Shown piece after piece: positions 39,957 to 44,596 of a stretch of DNA of 44,596 bases. Position 1 is the first letter of the stretch. Each line of letters starts with the position of its first letter. A program made the translations under genes and the position numbers. The notes beneath the pieces are model-generated. The model was not told where the DNA came from, did not search any database, and saw only the letters and a program-made list of their open reading frames with translations. This DNA comes from Candidatus Firestoneibacteriota bacterium (GTDB lineage: Bacteria > Oederibacteriota > D2-FULL-39-29). Location: positions 1 through 44,596 of the forward strand of contig CAIYPD010000119.1 in assembly GCA_903928075.1 (NCBI GenBank), written 5' to 3'.

Positions 39957-40280
39957 ATGATGAAGAAACTGTCTCTCATATTCCTGGTCCTATTTTTAGC
40001 CGGTCTGGCGGTCTATCTCCTGGTTAATTCGCCTTTCAGAGAAACGGCCGGAAAAGTATACATCAACAGGCCTTCTTTGAACTACTCTTTGGTCAATATA
40101 AATACCGCAGGGGAAGCAGAGCTGGTTACCCTTCCTTCAATAGGCGAAAAAACGGCAAAGAATATTATTGAGTACCGCACTAAAAACGGAAAATTTGCCG
40201 GAATCGAAGAACTGAAAAATGTCAAAGGTATAGGCGAGAAGACTTTTCTGAAACTGAAAGAAAGAATTTCAGCGGAGTAA
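39957..40280 (+). CDS. ComEA-like helix-hairpin-helix DNA-binding protein, membrane-anchored
   Basis: The 107-residue protein has an N-terminal membrane anchor (about residues 5-24) and two helix-hairpin-helix motifs: VNINTAGEAELVTLPSIGEK (about 46-65) and ELKNVKGIGEKTFLKLK (about 86-102). This is the layout of ComEA, which binds incoming DNA outside the membrane in competent cells; stand-alone HhH proteins of this size also occur without competence. Two ATGs (39957 and 39960) are equivalent starts. It is probably cotranscribed with pth. Confidence 0.85.
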   Translation: MMKKLSLIFLVLFLAGLAVYLLVNSPFRETAGKVYINRPSLNYSLVNINTAGEAELVTLPSIGEKTAKNIIEYRTKNGKFAGIEELKNVKGIGEKTFLKLKERISAE

Positions 40281-40282
40281 CA

Positions 40283-41257
40283 ATGCTTCTAGGTGAAAAA
40301 AATATAGTCGGTAAAAGCCCTGTAATAAAAAAAATATATAATATTGTTGCTAAGGTCGCTCCGACCGATTCCACCGTGCTATTGACCGGTGAAACAGGCG
40401 TGGGGAAAGGTGTTTTTGCCGAAGCCCTTCACCGCTTAAGTAAACGCGCTGCACAACCTTTTGTTTCCATCAACTGTTCTGCTATTCCGGAAAACCTCTT
40501 AGAAAGCGAACTTTTTGGTTTCAAAAAAGGCTCCTATACGGGAGCGATTGCCGACAAAAAGGGCCTTATGGAGGAAGCAAATCACGGGACTATCTTCCTG
40601 GATGAAATTGGAGATATGTCCCTTTCTTTGCAATCCAAGATGCTTCGGGTGCTGGAAAACGGGGAAGTCCGGAGGATCGGCGAAACGGAATCAAAAAAAA
40701 TTGATGTAAGAATAATTGCTGCTACCAATAAAGATCTCTGGAAAGAAATAGGCGCCGGGCGCTTTCGTGAAGATCTTTTCTTCCGGCTTAATGTGGTGCG
40801 CATTCATGTTCCGCCGCTTCGCGAAAGAGACGAAGATGTTTTAATGCTAATCAGGCATTTTATGGAAAAATATAATGCGGAATATGATAAAAATGTCATA
40901 ACTATTGCAGATGATGTAATAACCACTCTTATGAATTACGATTATCCCGGAAATGTCCGGGAACTTTCCAATATAGTTAAGCATGCGGTTATTTTTTCGG
41001 AAAAAGGCGTAATTACAAAAGCTGACCTGCCGTCAGGCATGCCGGCTCAGGCCTTGCTTGAAGCTTCAAAAATTGAGAACCCTGAAAAAGGCGAGATTTT
41101 GGGCGGCGGTTTTGAAACCATAGCCGGAATGGAAAAGCGCCTGATAACGGAAACTCTTAAGAAAACCTCAAACAATCATACCATAGCCGCAAGAAAACTT
41201 GGAATATCCCGGTCCACGCTGTGGCGTAAAATGAAAGAGTACGGGATAGAGAAGTGA
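40283..41257 (+). CDS. Sigma-54-dependent transcriptional activator lacking a receiver domain (PspF-like layout)
   Basis: The 324-residue protein consists of the AAA+ sigma-54 interaction domain and a C-terminal Fis-type helix-turn-helix. Walker A is GETGVGKG (36-43), Walker B GTIFLDE (102-108), the arginine-finger region RFREDLFFRLNVV is intact, and the HTH reads NNHTIAARKLGISRSTLWRKM near residues 294-314. The sigma-54 contact loop, normally GAFTGA, is GSYTGA (83-88). There is no N-terminal sensory domain, so activity would be set by expression or a partner protein. The target genes are not known. The start lies two bases after the ComEA-like gene. Confidence 0.92.
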   Translation: MLLGEKNIVGKSPVIKKIYNIVAKVAPTDSTVLLTGETGVGKGVFAEALHRLSKRAAQPFVSINCSAIPENLLESELFGFKKGSYTGAIADKKGLMEEANHGTIFLDEIGDMSLSLQSKMLRVLENGEVRRIGETESKKIDVRIIAATNKDLWKEIGAGRFREDLFFRLNVVRIHVPPLRERDEDVLMLIRHFMEKYNAEYDKNVITIADDVITTLMNYDYPGNVRELSNIVKHAVIFSEKGVITKADLPSGMPAQALLEASKIENPEKGEILGGGFETIAGMEKRLITETLKKTSNNHTIAARKLGISRSTLWRKMKEYGIEK

Positions 41258-41264
41258 GGATAAG

Positions 41265-41309
41265 GTTAATAAAGTTTTTAAAGTTTATAAGGTCCGTAAG
41301 ATCTAAAAT
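41265..41309. repeat. 9-bp tandem repeat, five units
   Basis: Units read GTTAATAAA, GTTTTTAAA, GTTTATAAG, GTCCGTAAG and ATCTAAAAT directly after the activator gene. The unit is the same as in the arrays at 17838 and 22265. Confidence 0.75.
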
Positions 41310-41326
41310 CATTACGCAATGAGATC

Positions 41327-41339
41327 CCGCCAAAGGCGG
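41327..41339 (+). terminator. Short hairpin downstream of the activator gene
   Basis: CCGCC (41327-41331) pairs with GGCGG (41335-41339) across AAA, and GTTTTT follows about six bases later. The stem is short and the T-run is displaced, so termination is only possible. Confidence 0.35.
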
Positions 41340-41365
41340 AGAAGCGTTTTTCAAAAGAAGGTAAA

Positions 41366-41497
41366 ATGAAAACAAAAAAACTGACTAAGAGAACGGTTTG
41401 CCTTAAGGATGGCCGGTACCTGATTTACTACAGCTGGGCTAAACCAAAAACAAAGATAAAGCCAAAAGGTAGTGTCAAACATAACATGAAAAAATGA
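41366..41497 (+). CDS. Hypothetical 43-residue basic protein
   Basis: ATG 41366, preceded by AGAAGG (41356-41361), opens 43 codons to TGA 41497. The protein starts MKTKKLTKRTVCLKDGRYLI, continues YYSWAKPKTKIKPKG and ends in a Lys-rich tail. The central VCLKDGRYLIYYSW looks like a beta hairpin with aromatic residues, flanked by basic arms that could bind nucleic acid. The start, SD and codon pattern support a real gene. No family is recognised. It lies between the sigma-54 activator and the gal operon. Confidence 0.6.
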   Translation: MKTKKLTKRTVCLKDGRYLIYYSWAKPKTKIKPKGSVKHNMKK

Positions 41498-41594
41498 AGA
41501 AATATTTGCAAGGAATTATTTTCTGCTTTAACTTTTTTAATTATTTAATCAGCAATTAGTAATTAGAAATCAGTAATTAGGTGGGGGAGGGGAG

Positions 41595-42521
41595 ATGAAA
41601 GTAGTTGTTACGGGTGGGGCGGGTTTTATAGGTTCGCATATTGTTGATCTGTTAATTGAAAATAACTATAAAGTTGCGGTGATAGATAATCTCTCCACCG
41701 GCAAAGAAGCCAATGTTAATAAAAAAGCGCTGTTTTATAAGGCGGATATTAAGAGCAGGGAAACCGCGCTTATTTTAAAAAAAGAAATGCCGGATTATAT
41801 AATCCATGAGGCAGCGCAGATAAGTGTTGCTGCTTCGGTACGAAATCCCGTGTTTGACGCGGAAACAAATATTTTGGGTTCTCTTAACCTTCTGGAATTT
41901 ACAAAACTTAACGGCGTAAAAAAATTCATTTTTGCTTCTTCCGGCGGGACTGTTTATGGCGAGCCGGAGAAATTCCCGGTCACCGAGAAATTTCCTTTAC
42001 AGGCCTGCTCCCCGTATGGCATCTCAAAAATGACGGTAGAATACTATATCCGCTTTTACTGTAAAGAATTTAAATTGAATTATACAGCACTCCGGTATTC
42101 CAATGTGTACGGGCCCAGGCAGGATCCTCACGGGGAAGCAGGTGTTGTGGCAATATTTTCCAGAGCAGTACTTTCGGGAATCGCGCCGGTCATTAATGGG
42201 GACGGAAAATATATAAGAGATTATGTGTATTGCAAAGATGTGGCCCGGGCAAATCTACTGGCACTTGAGAGCGGTTTCTCGGGTAGCGTTAATATCGGAA
42301 CCGGAAGAGGCGTGGATGTCAATGAACTTTATACTGCCGTTGCTAAAGCCGCTTGTTTTAAAGGCAAAGCCGCCCACGGCCCGGCAAGACCCGGCGACAT
42401 ACGGAAAAATATTTTGGCCATAGCCGGAGCAAAAAAGACGCTTAAATGGGCGCCAAAAACCGGCCTTGAACAAGGGATAAAAGAAACTCTGGAATACTTT
42501 AAAAAGCAGGAAAAAAAGTAA
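41595..42521 (+). CDS. galE: UDP-glucose 4-epimerase family protein
   Basis: This 308-residue extended short-chain dehydrogenase has the NAD loop GGAGFIG (7-13), the ASSGGTVYG strand with Ser115/Ser116, and the catalytic YGISK (Tyr141, Lys145). RYSNVYGPRQDP is the usual epimerase block. It interconverts UDP-glucose and UDP-galactose, and the neighbouring galT and galK make the Leloir role firm. A broader UDP-GlcNAc/GalNAc activity is possible. GGGGAGGGG lies just upstream of ATG 41595. A TTTATTTA-type AT-rich stretch precedes it, with no clear promoter. Confidence 0.91.
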   Translation: MKVVVTGGAGFIGSHIVDLLIENNYKVAVIDNLSTGKEANVNKKALFYKADIKSRETALILKKEMPDYIIHEAAQISVAASVRNPVFDAETNILGSLNLLEFTKLNGVKKFIFASSGGTVYGEPEKFPVTEKFPLQACSPYGISKMTVEYYIRFYCKEFKLNYTALRYSNVYGPRQDPHGEAGVVAIFSRAVLSGIAPVINGDGKYIRDYVYCKDVARANLLALESGFSGSVNIGTGRGVDVNELYTAVAKAACFKGKAAHGPARPGDIRKNILAIAGAKKTLKWAPKTGLEQGIKETLEYFKKQEKK

Positions 42522-42537
42522 AAAGGGAGCCGTATAG

Positions 42538-43515
42538 ATGTCCGAGCTACGCTGGAATCCGATGCTGGAGGAGTGGGTTATCACGGCAACTCACAGACAG
42601 GAAAGGACCTTCCTGCCGCCCAAAGGTTTTTGCCCGCTTTGTCCGACTAAAAAGGGGAAGTTTCCTACCGAGATACCTGAAGGTAAATATGAAATAGCGG
42701 TTTTTGAAAATAAATTCCCCTCCCTCCGAAGGAATGCTCCGGCCCCCGCAGTTGAAAATAACCCTTTGTATAAGGCTGCGCCCTCGCGGGGCATTTGTGA
42801 AGTTGTGGTCTATACGCAAAAACACGCCACAACTCTGGCGGAGCAGCCGGTAGAGGAAATCTATAAGCTCGTTAAGGTCTGGAAGGACCGCTACAAGGAA
42901 CTTGGTGAAAGAAATTTTATAAAATATGTTTATATCTTTGAGAATAAAGGCGAGATTATCGGCGTAACTTTGGATCACCCGCACGGCCAGATCTATGCGT
43001 TTCCTTTTATACCGCCTAAAATAAAAACCGAACTTACCGCCGCGAAAAAGTATTATGCAAAAAACAAAAAATGCCTCTTTTGTGATATTTTGAAAACAGA
43101 AAGAAAAAACAAAAAAAGATTGGTGGCGGAAAATGCGGGTTTTACGGCTTTTGTTCCGTTCTATGCCCGGTTTCCGTATGAGGTTAATATTGTTTCCAAA
43201 AAACACAAAAGTTCTCTTCTGGATTTTTCCGAAAAGGACATGAAGAATCTTTCGTTGATATTGAAGACCGTTCTTGTCAAGTATGACAGGCTCTTTGATT
43301 TTTCTTTTCCCTATATAATGCTTATGCATCAAGCGCCGACCGACGGAAGGAAGCACGAGTATACTCACTGGCATATGGAATTTTTCCCGCCTTACAGGAC
43401 AGAAAAGAAAGTAAAATATCTCGCCGGCTGCGAGGCCGGAGCGGGCTCCTTCATTAATGACACTCTGGCAGAGGAGAAGGCTGCAGAACTCAGAAAGATC
43501 AAGGTAAAGCTTTAA
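42538..43515 (+). CDS. galT: Galactose-1-phosphate uridylyltransferase
   Basis: GalT swaps UMP between UDP-glucose and galactose 1-phosphate. The 325-residue protein has FCPLCP (Cys32, Cys35), which binds zinc, the active-site HPHGQIY (147-153, nucleophile His149), and a second CLFCDI zinc pair near residue 178. Late blocks MLMHQAPTDG and HWHMEF complete the HIT-like half. It overlaps galK by one base (TAATG) and follows galE by 16 bases, so the three form an operon. Confidence 0.94.
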   Translation: MSELRWNPMLEEWVITATHRQERTFLPPKGFCPLCPTKKGKFPTEIPEGKYEIAVFENKFPSLRRNAPAPAVENNPLYKAAPSRGICEVVVYTQKHATTLAEQPVEEIYKLVKVWKDRYKELGERNFIKYVYIFENKGEIIGVTLDHPHGQIYAFPFIPPKIKTELTAAKKYYAKNKKCLFCDILKTERKNKKRLVAENAGFTAFVPFYARFPYEVNIVSKKHKSSLLDFSEKDMKNLSLILKTVLVKYDRLFDFSFPYIMLMHQAPTDGRKHEYTHWHMEFFPPYRTEKKVKYLAGCEAGAGSFINDTLAEEKAAELRKIKVKL

Positions 43516-44596
43516 TGCCGGAGCGCATTGCTATTTTAAAAAAGAAATTTAAGGAATTTTATCCGGAAGGCGGTATGCCGGTGGTGGTTGCCGGGCCGGG
43601 CCGCATAAATATTATCGGCGAGCATGTTGATTATGCGGGCGGATTTGTGCTGCCCGCTGCCGTGGACCGGGAAATCCTGCTGGCGGCGTCTAACCGCAAA
43701 GACAGAGAGTTAAGATTTTTTTCTTTGGATTACAATGAAGGCTTTGAGACTTCACTGGACAACTTACAATTTAGCGGCTTGAAACGCTGGGCTAATTATC
43801 TGCAGGGAGTTTTCTTTTTTCTTAAAGAAAAGGGCTTGCTTTTAAACGGTGCTAATATAGTTTTCTCCGGCAATATTCCCAAAGGCGGCGGTATGAGTTC
43901 CTCTGCCGCCCTTGAAGTTGCCGTCTGCTTTGCTTTGCGCCTCCTTAACGGTTTTAAACTTTCTGATCTCGAACTCGTCAAACTTTGTCAAAAAGCCGAA
44001 AATAATTTTGTGGGCGTAAGATGCGGAATTATGGATCAGTTTGCCTGCACTATGAGTAAGGCGGAAAATCTTTTATTCCTCGATTGCCGGGACCTGAGTT
44101 ATCAACTTATTCCGGCCGATTTTTTTGGGATTGCTATAGTGCTTGCAGATACGAAAAAGGACAGGTCCCTTGCCGGTTCGGAGTATAATCTCCGCCGCGA
44201 GCAGGTGACCAGGGCCGCTGAAATACTCGGGAACCCTCTCAGGGATATTTCCATACCTGAATTTGAAGCAGAGAAAGAAAGACTCGACAGTATCTTAAGA
44301 AAGCGGGCAAAGCATGTTATATATGAAATAGACAGGACAAAACAGGCCGTAGAAGCACTTAAGAAAAGAGATATTATGCGGCTGGGCAGGCTTCTTTATG
44401 AAACCCACGAGAGTTTAAAAACAGATTTTGAGGTTTCATGCAGGGAACTTGACATTTTGGTGGAGCTGGCTTTAGGGGTTAAAGGTGTTGTGGGCTCGAG
44501 GATGATGGGCGGTGGATTTGGCGGCTGTACTATTACCCTGGTAAAAGAAGAGGCTGTGAGTGAATTGAAGGATAAACTGTCGAAGGAATATCTAAA
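43515..44596 (+). CDS. galK: Galactokinase (3' end beyond the window)
   Basis: ATG 43515 overlaps the galT stop, and the frame stays open to the window end, giving 360 complete codons. GHMP-kinase motifs are intact: PGRINIIGEHVDYAGG near residue 28, the phosphate-binding PKGGGMSSSAA near residue 122, the catalytic MDQFAC segment, DTKKDRSLAGSEYN, and the C-terminal SRMMGGGFGGCT. The enzyme phosphorylates galactose for GalT. Some 20-30 residues are probably missing at the end. The usual GEHTDY reads GEHVDY. Confidence 0.94.
   Translation, partial: MPERIAILKKKFKEFYPEGGMPVVVAGPGRINIIGEHVDYAGGFVLPAAVDREILLAASNRKDRELRFFSLDYNEGFETSLDNLQFSGLKRWANYLQGVFFFLKEKGLLLNGANIVFSGNIPKGGGMSSSAALEVAVCFALRLLNGFKLSDLELVKLCQKAENNFVGVRCGIMDQFACTMSKAENLLFLDCRDLSYQLIPADFFGIAIVLADTKKDRSLAGSEYNLRREQVTRAAEILGNPLRDISIPEFEAEKERLDSILRKRAKHVIYEIDRTKQAVEALKKRDIMRLGRLLYETHESLKTDFEVSCRELDILVELALGVKGVVGSRMMGGGFGGCTITLVKEEAVSELKDKLSKEYL

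Noticed and set aside
42547-43374. A 275-codon open frame on the minus strand
   Set aside because: It is the reverse of galT, whose motifs are complete; the product has no recognisable domain.

Overview
The window looks like chromosomal DNA of an uncultured, anaerobic, saccharolytic Gram-negative-type bacterium of moderate GC content. The anaerobic reading rests on a flavodiiron protein, rubredoxin, a desulforedoxin-like peptide and a TPP-dependent 2-oxoacid:ferredoxin oxidoreductase. One secreted protein ends in an NPYNP-type FlgD/Ig-like tail of the kind common in poorly cultured candidate phyla. The phylum cannot be fixed from sequence alone; a Firestonebacteria/Omnitrophota-like lineage is only a guess. 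There is no transposase, integrase, phage gene or CRISPR array.

Layout. 0-5.7 kb: the tail of an unknown gene, glycerate kinase, and a sugar-nucleotide pair (a nucleotidyltransferase fused to a degenerate phosphomannomutase domain, overlapping an intact phosphohexomutase). 5.8-8.3 kb: divIC/ftsB-like, tsaB, rimI and an EamA exporter, overlapping head to tail. 8.4-14.5 kb: an isopropylmalate/isocitrate-type dehydrogenase, hisG, ribF, an M23 peptidase, tRNA-Val(CAC), a polysaccharide deacetylase and a GldA-like dehydrogenase. 14.5-16.1 kb, minus strand: a thiol-redox operon trx-ccdA-tlpA. 16.3-17.8 kb: pgi. 17.9-25.8 kb: a redox and sulfur region with a 40-aa Cys-rich peptide, flavodiiron protein, rubredoxin, a TrxB-like flavoprotein, a NifS-like protein lacking its PLP lysine, DsrE2, TusA and a 2-oxoacid:ferredoxin oxidoreductase (fused gamma-alpha, plus beta). 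25.8-35.6 kb: a glycan-use cluster (Asp-box protein, SGNH esterase, clan-A glycosidase, MFS porter, GH2). 35.8-41.3 kb: a TPR protein, GlmU-like uridyltransferase, prs, rplY, pth, a ComEA-like protein and a sigma-54 activator. 41.4-44.6 kb: a 43-aa small protein and the Leloir genes galE-galT-galK, with galK cut by the window end.

How the genes fit together. Secreted glycan enzymes, an MFS importer and a cytoplasmic GH2 enzyme could deliver sugars to Pgi, the Leloir genes and the phosphohexomutase. The 2-oxoacid oxidoreductase would supply reduced ferredoxin. FprA, rubredoxin and the desulforedoxin-like peptide would remove O2 or NO.

The most unusual segment is 21.0-25.8 kb. A cysteine-desulfurase homologue keeps its sulfur-carrying Cys335 but has lost the PLP Schiff-base lysine and at least three other PLP-contact residues. 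It precedes DsrE2 and TusA persulfide carriers, and TusA overlaps the ferredoxin oxidoreductase by ATGA. Other points of interest are a dispersed 9-bp tandem repeat family, an inverted repeat folded exactly around a stop codon, two genes with leaderless-type promoters, and three small genes (15, 40 and 43 codons).
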